Below, one piece after another: positions 1-5,276 of a DNA stretch of 6,314 bases. This DNA comes from Gemmatimonadota bacterium. GTDB taxonomy: Bacteria > Gemmatimonadota > Gemmatimonadetes > Longimicrobiales > Gaopeijiaceae. The stretch spans positions 1-6,314 of the forward strand of contig JACQVC010000500.1 of assembly GCA_016209995.1 (NCBI GenBank), read 5' to 3'. Positions within the stretch are counted from its first letter, which is position 1, and each line of letters opens with the position of its first letter. Below the pieces are notes generated by a model. It was not told where the DNA came from and searched no databases. It was given only the letters and a program-made list of their open reading frames with translations. The translations under genes and the position numbers were made by a program.

Positions 1-800
1 GCCGCCAGTCGGGCGGCCGCCGCGAGCAGCCGTGGGTCCTCCGGCGCCGCGCTGAGCCCCAGCGCGAGCGCGCGCTCGGCTTCTGCGAGCCGGCCGTAGC
101 GCAGCGCGAAATCCACGACGCGCAGGTGGAACCACGCGACCTGCTCGTTCGGCAAGTCGCTGCGTCGCATGGCTTCGTCGCGCGCCGCCCCGAGGATCAC
201 CCGCGCTTCGCCTGGCCGGCCCTCGATTTCAGCCCAGCGCGCGAGACGCGGCGCGACCGCCAGGTTGTCGCGCGCGGAGACCAGCGCCTGAAACGTTCGG
301 CGAGCTTCGTCGTAGAGCCCCAGCTCGAGCTGGATTTCCCCAAGCAGCGCCTGGTAGGAGGTCCTATCCGGCTCGAGCGCGACGAGAGCGTGCGCCGCCA
401 CGAGCGCTTCCGCGAAGCGGTGTTGCGCGAGCAAGCTCGAGGCCAGGCTCAGCTGCGCCTTGCCGTTGCGCGAGGAGCGCAGGCTCAGGGACGCACGCGC
501 ATGCTCCTCCGCGCGGCGATAGTCCTCAAGCGCTCCGGTCTCGCGAGCCTGCTGCAGATATAGCGCGGCGAGCTGCGCGCGGTCCGCCGCGGCCACGGGG
601 TCGCGCTCCGCACGCTCCGCGTAGAACGCGATGTCCCGCTCGCGGCGCTCGCTGTCCGACGTGCCTGAACATTCCTGTGTCGGCGGCGTGCTGTCCTCAG
701 CTCCGGCGACGCACGGCCGGCTCCGGTTCACCCACAGTCCGGCCGTGGCGCCTACGAGCGCAAAGGCCAGGATCGGGACGAGAAGTATGGTCTTGTTCAT
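1..800 (-). CDS. TPR-repeat protein with N-terminal signal/anchor, partial at the left edge
   Basis: Reading leftward from an ATG at 798-800, the frame stays open for 266 codons to the window edge, so the C-terminus is missing. Residues 5-23 are a hydrophobic stretch (ILLVPILAFALVGATAGLW) after MNKT, which is either an uncleaved anchor or an export signal; there is no convincing lipobox. From about residue 65 the chain is helical, with TPR-like pairs: AQLAALYLQQA, then a repeat around 112-145 (AQLSLASSLLAQHRFAEALV) and one around 147-173 (YQALLGEIQLELGLYDEARR). Further helices (LRYGRLAEAERALALGLSAA) run to the edge. TPR scaffolds usually hold protein partners, so a periplasmic scaffold role is inference. 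GGAG lies 5 nt before the start. It sits 64 bp downstream of the DUF4331 C-half gene and is probably co-transcribed, with a strong hairpin in the gap. No enzymatic motif is visible. Confidence 0.88.
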   Translation of the reverse strand, partial: MNKTILLVPILAFALVGATAGLWVNRSRPCVAGAEDSTPPTQECSGTSDSERRERDIAFYAERAERDPVAAADRAQLAALYLQQARETGALEDYRRAEEHARASLSLRSSRNGKAQLSLASSLLAQHRFAEALVAAHALVALEPDRTSYQALLGEIQLELGLYDEARRTFQALVSARDNLAVAPRLARWAEIEGRPGEARVILGAARDEAMRRSDLPNEQVAWFHLRVVDFALRYGRLAEAERALALGLSAAPEDPRLLAAAARLA

Positions 801-819
801 GGTCGCTCCGGGGCGAGGA

Positions 820-847
820 GGAGGCCCCGCCGGCCGGCGGGACCTCC
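820..847. repeat. Strong GC-rich hairpin between the DUF4331 C-half and TPR genes
   Basis: A perfect 16-bp palindrome (CCCGCCGGCCGGCGGG, 826-841) is flanked by GGAGG at 820-824 and CCTCC at 843-847, giving an interrupted stem with one C/A mismatch. It fills much of the 64-bp gap between the stop at 865 and the TPR start at 800. No U-tract follows on the leftward transcript, so it is not a classic intrinsic terminator. It could stabilise the upstream mRNA, cause partial termination or modulate TPR translation. These roles are inference; the base pairing is seen directly. Confidence 0.6.
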
Positions 848-864
848 CTGCGGTTTGTGTGGGC

Positions 865-1434
865 CTACAACGTGGGAGCCGCGAGGTCCGGGAAGGTCGT
901 GGCGAACGCCTTGTCGTTGGCCGGCACGTTGTCGGTGGTGAGACCGGGCGAGACGTTCTCTTTCGCCCCGGCGACGCCGAACGCGGCCAGCAGGTCGCCG
1001 AAGATGGCGGCGAGACCGGCGTCGACGACGTCGTCGGACAGCTTGCGGCCGCCGTAGCCTCCGGCGATCCAGCTCAGCCAGCCGGCGCCCGACCCTGGCT
1101 TATCCGTCTGGACGATCAGCATGTCCGGGATGAGCACGCCCGAGAGCGTCGTCGCGATCGTAGCCTTGCGGCCCGCCACGTCGGTCACGAACGCCTCGAC
1201 CTTCGCGCGAAACGCGTTGCCGACGTCGGTGCTCGGGTCCGTCGTGTTGTGGAAGCCGTGGTCCCGTTTGGGGAACGTGACCTCGCTTACCAACGGGTTC
1301 CCCAGGCGCTCGACCTGAACGAACACTCGCTCGAGATCAGGCGACGTAATGTCGGCCTCGTCGTCACAGCCTGCGGCCGCCAGCGCTATGGCCACCGCCG
1401 CAGCTGCCAGCCAGTGCTTGTCACTTCGCCACAT
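865..1434 (-). CDS. Lipoprotein corresponding to the C-terminal half of DUF4331
   Basis: This encodes 189 residues. Residues 1-22 are a lipoprotein signal peptide (basic MWRSDKHW, then an alanine-rich core) ending in the lipobox AAAG-C with Cys23 as the predicted lipidated residue. The mature chain starts DDEAD; Asp at +2 would favour inner-membrane retention by the E. coli rule, which may not apply here. The body matches, from memory of the family, the second half of DUF4331 proteins: VQVERLGNPLVSEV (about 39-52), a His-Gly-Phe segment (59-61), LIPDMLIVQT (101-110), GRKLSDDVVDAGLA (129-142) and the terminal NDKAFATTFPDLAAP. The in-frame ATG at 1440 has only 1 nt between it and AGGAG, whereas the ATG at 1434 has 7 nt, so I chose 1434. 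It lies 54 bp downstream of the N-half gene. DUF4331 has no established biochemical function. Confidence 0.9.
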   Translation of the reverse strand: MWRSDKHWLAAAAVAIALAAAGCDDEADITSPDLERVFVQVERLGNPLVSEVTFPKRDHGFHNTTDPSTDVGNAFRAKVEAFVTDVAGRKATIATTLSGVLIPDMLIVQTDKPGSGAGWLSWIAGGYGGRKLSDDVVDAGLAAIFGDLLAAFGVAGAKENVSPGLTTDNVPANDKAFATTFPDLAAPTL

Positions 1435-1441
1435 CGTCATG

Positions 1442-1446
1442 CTCCT
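1442..1446 (-). promoter_or_regulatory. Ribosome-binding site that decides the DUF4331 C-half start
   Basis: AGGAG on the - strand. It sits 1 nt before the ATG at 1440 but 7 nt before the in-frame ATG at 1434, which argues for the second ATG two codons downstream. Confidence 0.6.
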
Positions 1447-1488
1447 TTATCTATTCGGTTGGTTGATGTGCTGATCAGGATCGATCCG

Positions 1489-2217
1489 TCAACGACCGCT
1501 CGTCCCCCAGATCCCCAGCTTTGCGGTACCACCCGTGGTGAGCTGCGACTCCGGCAGCTCGATTACGATGGCCAGCGTATTGATCGACTTCAGGAAGTCG
1601 ATGCCCGGCTTGCGGAACGCGCTGGCGCTGGGTGCCGCCGGCAGCTTCGAGAGGTCGCCGGTCGCGGGCTTGCGATCGGGCAGGATGCGGAAAAACTGCT
1701 CCAGGTCGATGAAGAACGGGTCGTCCCGCAGGCCCGCGAACACCTGCATTCCGCTGGCCGATCCGAGCGTCTGGCCGATCCGTCCGCTGATCGCCGGGCT
1801 CGTATCCAAGATGGTGTTCTGAGTGCCCTGCTCGTTCGGCGCCATGGGCCCCCGGACCTCGACAGTCTGGTCGTTGCCCCTGCCGCGGAAGGTGACCTGG
1901 ATCACGCGGTCCGCGCGGGCGTCCCCGCTGTTGTCGATCTTGAACTGATAGAGGAGGTTGGGGTCGAAGACCGCCCCGCTCGACTGGCCTGGCGTGATCG
2001 GCGAGGACGTGGTCATCACGAGCACGATGCGGTCGTCGCTCGAGCCGGGGAACGCGTAGATGTCGTTGATGTCCATGCGCGGGCTGAGCTCGACCTCGGG
2101 CGTGTCCTGATGGTCCGAGGCGATCGTGCCGGTGACGGCCGCCAGGGCGACCAGCCCGGCCACCGCCGCGACCGCTGCCACCTGCTGGCCCCGCCGTGAT
2201 TTCAGCGTGCTTCTCAT
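1489..2217 (-). CDS. Secreted protein corresponding to the N-terminal half of DUF4331
   Basis: This encodes 242 residues. A basic N-region (MRSTLKSRR) and an Ala/Val-rich core form a Sec signal peptide, probably cleaved after TIA at residue 33; there is no lipobox Cys. The mature chain begins SDHQDTPEVEL and carries DUF4331-like motifs: MDINDIYAF (48-56), IVLVMTTSSP (64-73), a Y-x-F-K-I-D strand (90-95), FAGLRDDPFFID (160-171) and, near the end, IVIELP and KLGIWGTS. In full-length DUF4331 proteins the chain goes on from an equivalent 'vWgtts' strand into the half found here in the next gene. The start is supported by a strong Shine-Dalgarno (GGAGGAGGTC abutting the ATG region). It is the first gene of the leftward cluster, opposite the lipoprotein gene at 2587. 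Molecular function is unknown; the family assignment is from motif recognition, not a search. Confidence 0.92.
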   Translation of the reverse strand: MRSTLKSRRGQQVAAVAAVAGLVALAAVTGTIASDHQDTPEVELSPRMDINDIYAFPGSSDDRIVLVMTTSSPITPGQSSGAVFDPNLLYQFKIDNSGDARADRVIQVTFRGRGNDQTVEVRGPMAPNEQGTQNTILDTSPAISGRIGQTLGSASGMQVFAGLRDDPFFIDLEQFFRILPDRKPATGDLSKLPAAPSASAFRKPGIDFLKSINTLAIVIELPESQLTTGGTAKLGIWGTSGR

Positions 2218-2586
2218 GACCTCCTCCGATAGAGATGGGTGTGCGAATTCCGTCTATGGACACCCATGCTACGTCGCTCACGCCGAATCGGATTGGAACG
2301 AGTCGGCCTGGCAGGTCCGCGACGAAGTGTGAAGGGGGTGGCTCGCCAATGACGGAGCGCTGGACCGCACTTCCTGACACAACCTGAAACAAATGTCGTG
2401 CGCCGAGCGCCCGCGACAAACGTCGCAGCCCTGGCCGAAATGCCTGCAAGCGGCTTTGCAGTAGCGGGTTGGGCCGTGTAGCCCCTGAGGTTTTCCAGCC
2501 TGGATGGCGTCCACCCGGCATGGCATGTCGCTTGCAATCCAAGCCCCTGCATCAGCCCCGCGTCTCTTCTGACCTGGAGGAAGCAC
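2218..2586. promoter_or_regulatory. Divergent intergenic control region (DUF4331 cluster and lipoprotein)
   Basis: These 369 bases contain no convincing gene and must carry promoters for both directions. GGAGG ribosome-binding sites lie at each end (about 2221-2227 on -, 2576-2580 on +). The most AT-rich piece is about 2371-2400, the likeliest promoter or regulator-binding zone, but I see no clear -35/-10 pair for either gene. Small inverted repeats are GCGAC/GTCGC at 2413-2426 and TGCAA/TTGCA at 2445-2460. The larger repeat at 2235-2267 is listed separately. I see no heptamer array here like the one upstream of lipoprotein B. Confidence 0.5.
2235..2267. repeat. Perfect 8-bp inverted repeat upstream of the DUF4331 N-half gene
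   Basis: ATGGGTGT at 2235-2242 is the exact reverse complement of ACACCCAT at 2260-2267, with 17 bases between. Half-site centres are 25 bp apart, and the repeat lies 18-50 bp upstream of the ATG at 2217, next to the ribosome-binding site. It could be a dimeric repressor operator or a 5' UTR stem-loop. The repeat is seen directly; its role is inference. Confidence 0.5.
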
Positions 2587-3360
2587 ATGCACCCGCGATA
2601 CAGCAGGCTACTTCTTCTGATGAGTGTGGCAGGGTTTGCCGCGTGCGACGATGGAGCCCTGGAGCTGCCCGGACCGGCATCACTGTCGGTCGGGATGAAG
2701 CCGTCGGCGAGTTCGACTGCGATCGTTCAGGCGTCAGTCGTGCCGGTGTCCGACGGGGCCGGTCGTGCTGTGCTCATTCAGCAGGTCCAATTCGTACTCA
2801 CGGAGGCCAAGCTCGAGTGGAACAGCTCGAACGGGCCCTGTACTCAGGGTTCGGCGGGGTGTCAGGACTTCATGGCGGGTCCCGTGCTGGTGGATCTGCC
2901 GCTGGATGGCAGCCTCGCCAGGCTCGTCGAGGACGTCATCCCGGAAGGGATCTACAAGGAGCTCGATCTTAAGATCGAGGAGCCCGATGACGACAACGCG
3001 CCCACGCGCGCGTTCTGGGCGCGGCACCCGGATTGGCCGCGAGACCGTAGCGTTCGCGTGCGCGGCACCTTCGACGCCCGCGACGGCCGCGGGCCGCAGC
3101 CGTTCGACGTCTTCGTCAAGATCGGCACGTCGCTGGATCTGAAGCTCGAGCCGAACTGGATCGTGAGCCCAGAACTGCCGTCGCTGAACCTGACGGTGCT
3201 GGTCGATGTGCAGAACTGGTTCCGGAGCCCGGATGGCACGCTGATGGATCCGCGTGCCATCCACACGGACAGCAACATCGGTGGCCGCGTCGAGAGCAAC
3301 ATCAAGACGTCGTTCGACGCCTTCGAGGACAACCACCGCCGCGCGGTACGACCTGGCTGA
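2587..3360 (+). CDS. Putative lipoprotein, DUF4382-like
   Basis: This encodes 257 residues. Residues 1-19 form a lipoprotein signal peptide (MHPRYSR, hydrophobic LLLLMSVAG, lipobox GFAA-C) with Cys20 lipidated and Asp21 at +2. The mature chain looks beta-rich: AVLIQQVQFVLTEAKLEW (61-78), a close Cys pair C85/C92 in the loop CTQGSAGC that may form a disulfide, VLVDLPLDGSLARLVEDV (100-117), then PEGIYKELDLKIEEPDDD (119-136). The order 'influence on a value, amount set to a constant, bounded by how it is built' resembles DUF4382-type surface domains, but that is recognition from memory. The end (VESNIKTSFDAFEDNHRR) is charged and probably helical. GGAGG lies 6 nt before the ATG. It is transcribed divergently from the DUF4331 cluster and convergently with lipoprotein A. 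Binding partner and function are unknown. Confidence 0.87.
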   Translation: MHPRYSRLLLLMSVAGFAACDDGALELPGPASLSVGMKPSASSTAIVQASVVPVSDGAGRAVLIQQVQFVLTEAKLEWNSSNGPCTQGSAGCQDFMAGPVLVDLPLDGSLARLVEDVIPEGIYKELDLKIEEPDDDNAPTRAFWARHPDWPRDRSVRVRGTFDARDGRGPQPFDVFVKIGTSLDLKLEPNWIVSPELPSLNLTVLVDVQNWFRSPDGTLMDPRAIHTDSNIGGRVESNIKTSFDAFEDNHRRAVRPG

Positions 3361-3465
3361 GCGCGGAGCGGCGCGTGGCGGCGCTGGAAACTCGCGCGAG
3401 CCAGGTGAGAAGGTTCCCAACCGCTGCCGCTAGCGCCCAGGTGCGGTTTACCGGCGAAGCCGGAG

Positions 3466-3495
3466 CGGGCGGCCCCGGTTGGCCAGGGCCGCCCG
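3466..3495. terminator. Hairpin in the convergent gap, possible bidirectional terminator
   Basis: CGGGCGGCCC (3466-3475) pairs perfectly with GGGCCGCCCG (3486-3495) around a 10-base loop. It lies between the stop of the rightward lipoprotein (3360) and the stop of the leftward lipoprotein A (3529), the expected place for a shared terminator. No T-run follows on either strand, so an intrinsic mechanism is uncertain. A smaller stem (CCGGC-GAA-GCCGG, 3451-3463) and a 10-bp palindrome (3391-3400) lie in the same gap. Confidence 0.45.
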
Positions 3496-3528
3496 TGCCG
3501 AGAATCGACGAGACCGACTCGCGGATAC

Positions 3529-4257
3529 TCAGTACACGCGGATCGTGCCGGACGCGAGCGTGGTCTGGTCCGGGCCGACCGCCGCCGGGAGCGCCGGCGT
3601 GAAAGGCGGAGGGTTGAGCCCCAGGGGCTGCGGGCATGCAAGCTCTGGGGCAAACGTGCCCGGACCCGAGCTATATCCATCCTCAAGGACAGCGGCAGGG
3701 GGTGGGGGCGGCCCAACCGGGGGCGGAGGGGGCGTCCCACCGTTGTCCCTCAGGTAGAACCGGTCCGGTGTGCCAGTAGACGCGCCGTCCTCGATCCACA
3801 CGCAGACGAACCGCGACGCCGGTGCGCCAGGAGGCCCCGCCGCGATTGGAACACTGCTGGCGAACCCCTGCAGGTACACCCTATCTGGCTGCCCCGGTAT
3901 GCCCGTCTGCTTTCGCGCGGTCGCCCAAAGACCAGTCGCGAAGATGTGGAACGAGCCTCCTGCGGGCGGCGGAACGTGGAAGTCCCAGTAGTCGAGATTC
4001 GTCTCGATCAGCCCCGGAGGGCCACCGATCTCGCGAACGACAAAGTCAAATCGGTGTCGGTGCGTCGGCGACGGGGGCTGTAGGTTCACGAATCCCGCGC
4101 CCTGAGCCCAAAAGTGGAGGGGACCCCCGTGGGAGAACTCGGGCCCGGGCGCTAGACCGTTCTCTGTGACGTCCACCCCGCCGTCCGTGCATGACGGCAG
4201 CGCCATAGTGAGGAGCAGGGCCAGAATGCCCGCCCCACGTCTTGAATCCTCTTTCAT
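3529..4257 (-). CDS. Lipoprotein A, unrecognised family, paralogue of lipoprotein B
   Basis: This encodes 242 residues. The N-terminus (MKEDSRRGAG, then ILALLLTMAL) ends in the lipobox ALPS-C, with Cys23 lipidated. I do not recognise a named domain. Features shared with the gene at 4389: an HRHRFDF strand (67-72), a Gly-Gly then NLDYWDFHVP (87-96), FHIFATG (103-109), VYLQG (127-131), VCVWIEDG (151-158, Cys152), GYSSG, ELACP (Cys208) and the C-terminal IRVY. The two conserved cysteines could form a disulfide. A proline-rich insert (PPPPPVGPPPPP, 176-187) is absent from the paralogue. AGGAGG lies 8 nt before the ATG at 4257; an upstream GTG at 4308 would translate through this site and push the signal peptide too far in, so I rejected it. 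It lies 131 bp downstream of lipoprotein B, probably in one operon with it. Likely cell-surface or periplasmic; function unknown. Confidence 0.85.
   Translation of the reverse strand: MKEDSRRGAGILALLLTMALPSCTDGGVDVTENGLAPGPEFSHGGPLHFWAQGAGFVNLQPPSPTHRHRFDFVVREIGGPPGLIETNLDYWDFHVPPPAGGSFHIFATGLWATARKQTGIPGQPDRVYLQGFASSVPIAAGPPGAPASRFVCVWIEDGASTGTPDRFYLRDNGGTPPPPPVGPPPPPAAVLEDGYSSGPGTFAPELACPQPLGLNPPPFTPALPAAVGPDQTTLASGTIRVY
3698..3732 (+). repeat. Four runs of five G (G-quadruplex motif) inside lipoprotein A
   Basis: Runs of five G at 3698-3702, 3704-3708, 3719-3723 and 3728-3732 are separated by 1, 10 and 4 bases. They lie on the template strand of lipoprotein A and encode its two proline runs as CCC-type codons on the other strand. 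The pattern meets the usual sequence criterion for an intramolecular quadruplex, though the 10-base loop is long. Whether it folds is not known. Confidence 0.55.
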
Positions 4258-4300
4258 CTTGCTCTCCTCCTTGACTAGGGGGTGCGATAAGTCCGCCTCA

Positions 4301-4349
4301 CAGCGCACGTGAGGAACACGGCAAGAATGCCCGCACCACGAACGTCTAG
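4301..4349 (-). pseudogene. Signal-peptide remnant of a third lipoprotein copy
   Basis: Positions 4309-4340 match 4208-4239 inside the signal-peptide coding region of lipoprotein A at 28 of 32 bases without gaps, and match the same region of lipoprotein B (4993-5024) at about 23 of 32. On the upstream side AGACGT is also kept (4342-4347), and downstream GCGCTG is kept after a 2-base deletion. About 4 extra bases after AGACGT break the reading frame. The remnant lacks the ribosome-binding site, the start codon and all of the mature protein. It lies between B and A in the same orientation, as expected for the scar of a tandem duplication that later collapsed. Confidence 0.65.
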
Positions 4350-4387
4350 CGCGTGCCGCGGTGTCTCCGCGTCGGCGTGATCGCGCT
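4348..4387. repeat. Imperfect hairpin just after the lipoprotein B stop
   Basis: AGCGCG (4348-4353) pairs with CGCGCT (4382-4387), and GCCG (4355-4358) with CGGC (4373-4376), around an inner CGG/CCG stem. It begins immediately after the stop codon of lipoprotein B on the leftward transcript. No T-run follows, so it may stabilise the B message or cause partial termination before A. Role is inference. Confidence 0.3.
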
Positions 4388-4388
4388 T

Positions 4389-5042
4389 TCAGTAGATCGT
4401 GACGAAGCCCCTTATGAGATGGTTGCCCGGAATGTGCGCCGGGGGCATCGGCAGTCCGGGCGGTGGCGGTCCGGGCGCCAGGTGGGGGCAGCCGATGCGG
4501 CTGGGAGGACCGCTGGAAACGTAGCCGAACTCGCCCTCCACCTGGAGGAGATCATGCCCATCGGTCCCGTTCGGCCCGTCATAGATCCAGACGCAAATGC
4601 GCTCGTTCGTCACGATCGGCGGAGCGGTCGGGACCGTCTTCGTAGCCCGTCCCTGCACGTAGATGAATTTTCCAACGCCCACAGGGGGTCGATGGACTCG
4701 CACCCCCGACCCGGGCCCGGCTGCCACGCCCGTCAGGTTGTAGTGGAACGTCTGGGGCAGAAGCGGGATATGCCGGTCCCACCAGTCCAGGTTCACGTGG
4801 GGGACGCCCCCGATGATCACGATTGTGAACCGAAAATCGTGCTCGTGCAGCGTGCCGGGGGGGACGGGACCCACGTCGGTGGAGCCGGCCCCGATCGCCT
4901 CCAATCCAGTGTGGGAGGAGGCCTGCGGATCCAGACCCGTCGCGTCGTCCGATACCTCTACCATGGCGTCCGAGCAGGCAGTCACGGCTATGGCGAGGAG
5001 CACCGCAACGATAGCCGCCGCACGTCTTGCATCCTGTTTCAT
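4389..5042 (-). CDS. Lipoprotein B, unrecognised family, paralogue of lipoprotein A
   Basis: This encodes 217 residues. The N-terminus (MKQDARRAAA, then IVAVLLAIAV) ends in the lipobox AVTA-C, with Cys23 lipidated and Ser at +2. Segments conserved with lipoprotein A: HEHDFRFTIVIIGG (66-79), NLDWWDRHIP (84-93), FHYNLTG (99-105), IYVQG (127-131), ICVWIYDG (149-156, Cys150), GYVSSG, RIGCP (Cys185) and the terminal FVTIY. The mature chain looks beta-rich, and the two cysteines could pair. No named family is recognised, so function is unknown. AGGAGG lies 8 nt before the ATG at 5042; a TTG at 5063 is in frame but overlaps that site and adds nothing to the signal peptide. From 18 bases before the ATG through codon 9 it matches lipoprotein A at 39 of 45 bases. 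It is the first gene of the leftward pair, directly below the heptamer array and divergent from the BTAD regulator. Confidence 0.87.
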   Translation of the reverse strand: MKQDARRAAAIVAVLLAIAVTACSDAMVEVSDDATGLDPQASSHTGLEAIGAGSTDVGPVPPGTLHEHDFRFTIVIIGGVPHVNLDWWDRHIPLLPQTFHYNLTGVAAGPGSGVRVHRPPVGVGKFIYVQGRATKTVPTAPPIVTNERICVWIYDGPNGTDGHDLLQVEGEFGYVSSGPPSRIGCPHLAPGPPPPGLPMPPAHIPGNHLIRGFVTIY

Positions 5043-5115
5043 CCTGGTTTCCTCCTTGACCAAGCGTCCACGCCCAACCCGCCCCTCGCGTCGAGCGATG
5101 AGCGTTAGGCCCTAG

Positions 5116-5121
5116 CTTAAA
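5116..5121 (-). promoter_or_regulatory. Candidate -10 element for the lipoprotein B-A operon
   Basis: TTTAAG on the - strand is a rare AT-rich hexamer in this GC-rich gap, 7 bp beyond the last heptamer. In SARP-controlled promoters the repeats replace the -35 and end about 8 bp from the -10, so the position fits. The hexamer itself is a poor match to TATAAT. It would give a leader of roughly 65-70 nt before the ATG at 5042. Confidence 0.35.
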
Positions 5122-5128
5122 GGCCGGG

Positions 5129-5178
5129 CGCCACCGCAGCGTTACCGGTCCGTTACCAGCGCGTCACCGCGCGTTACC
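5129..5178 (-). promoter_or_regulatory. Five-heptamer direct-repeat array, candidate SARP/BTAD-type operator
   Basis: On the - strand the heptamers read GGTAACG (5178-5172), GGTGACG (5168-5162), GGTAACG (5157-5151), GGTAACG (5146-5140) and GGTGGCG (5135-5129), consensus GGTRRCG. Start-to-start spacings are 10, 11, 11 and 11 bp, so all sites lie on one face of the helix. A 7-bp unit plus a 4-bp spacer is the known binding layout for OmpR/PhoB-fold winged helices, including SARP activators. The regulator encoded from 5277 carries just such a domain. The array points toward lipoprotein B. The repeats are seen directly; the binding protein is inferred. Confidence 0.65.
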
Positions 5179-5207
5179 GTCTGCTGGCGCCGAGGTCGCA
5201 AGCAGCC

Positions 5208-5237
5208 TTGTTGCGGTCGAGCCATCTGCGTTATCTT
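5208..5237 (+). promoter_or_regulatory. Weak candidate promoter for the BTAD regulator
   Basis: TTGTTG (5208-5213) and TATCTT (5232-5237) are 18 bp apart, about 40 bp upstream of the ATG at 5277. The second hexamer matches four of six bases of TATAAT and the first only three of six of TTGACA. It is the best pair I can find in the gap. Confidence 0.25.
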
Positions 5238-5276
5238 GCACATACACAGGCACTTCCACCTCACTGTCGAAAGCCC

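Noticed and set aside
631..2199. Long open frame on the + strand across the DUF4331 genes
   Set aside because: It is antisense to two genes with clear signal peptides and family motifs. Its product is Arg/Val/Asp-rich with no recognisable domain, as expected from an antisense frame in GC-rich DNA.
1475..2542. Second long - strand frame overlapping the DUF4331 N-half
   Set aside because: It is a shifted reading of the same DNA with a low-complexity Arg/Gly/Pro product. It begins in the intergenic region without a good ribosome-binding site.
2734..3420. - strand frame opposite the DUF4382-like lipoprotein
   Set aside because: The composition is that of an antisense shadow, and the + strand has a lipobox and a well-placed GGAGG.
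4258..4308. Upstream GTG start for lipoprotein A at 4308
   Set aside because: It would translate through the AGGAGG site and place 17 polar residues before the signal peptide. The ATG at 4257 has ideal spacing.
4353..5108. + strand frame opposite lipoprotein B
   Set aside because: It has no signal peptide, domain or ribosome-binding site. The opposite frame has a lipobox and a paralogue.
5129..5178. CRISPR-like or satellite reading of the heptamer repeats
   Set aside because: The units are 7 bp with 3-4 bp spacers, far too short for CRISPR. The phasing and position suit protein binding sites instead.
5181..5205. CTGCT/AGCAG inverted repeat in the regulator leader
   Set aside because: Only 5-bp arms with a 15-base loop; expected by chance in a region of this size.
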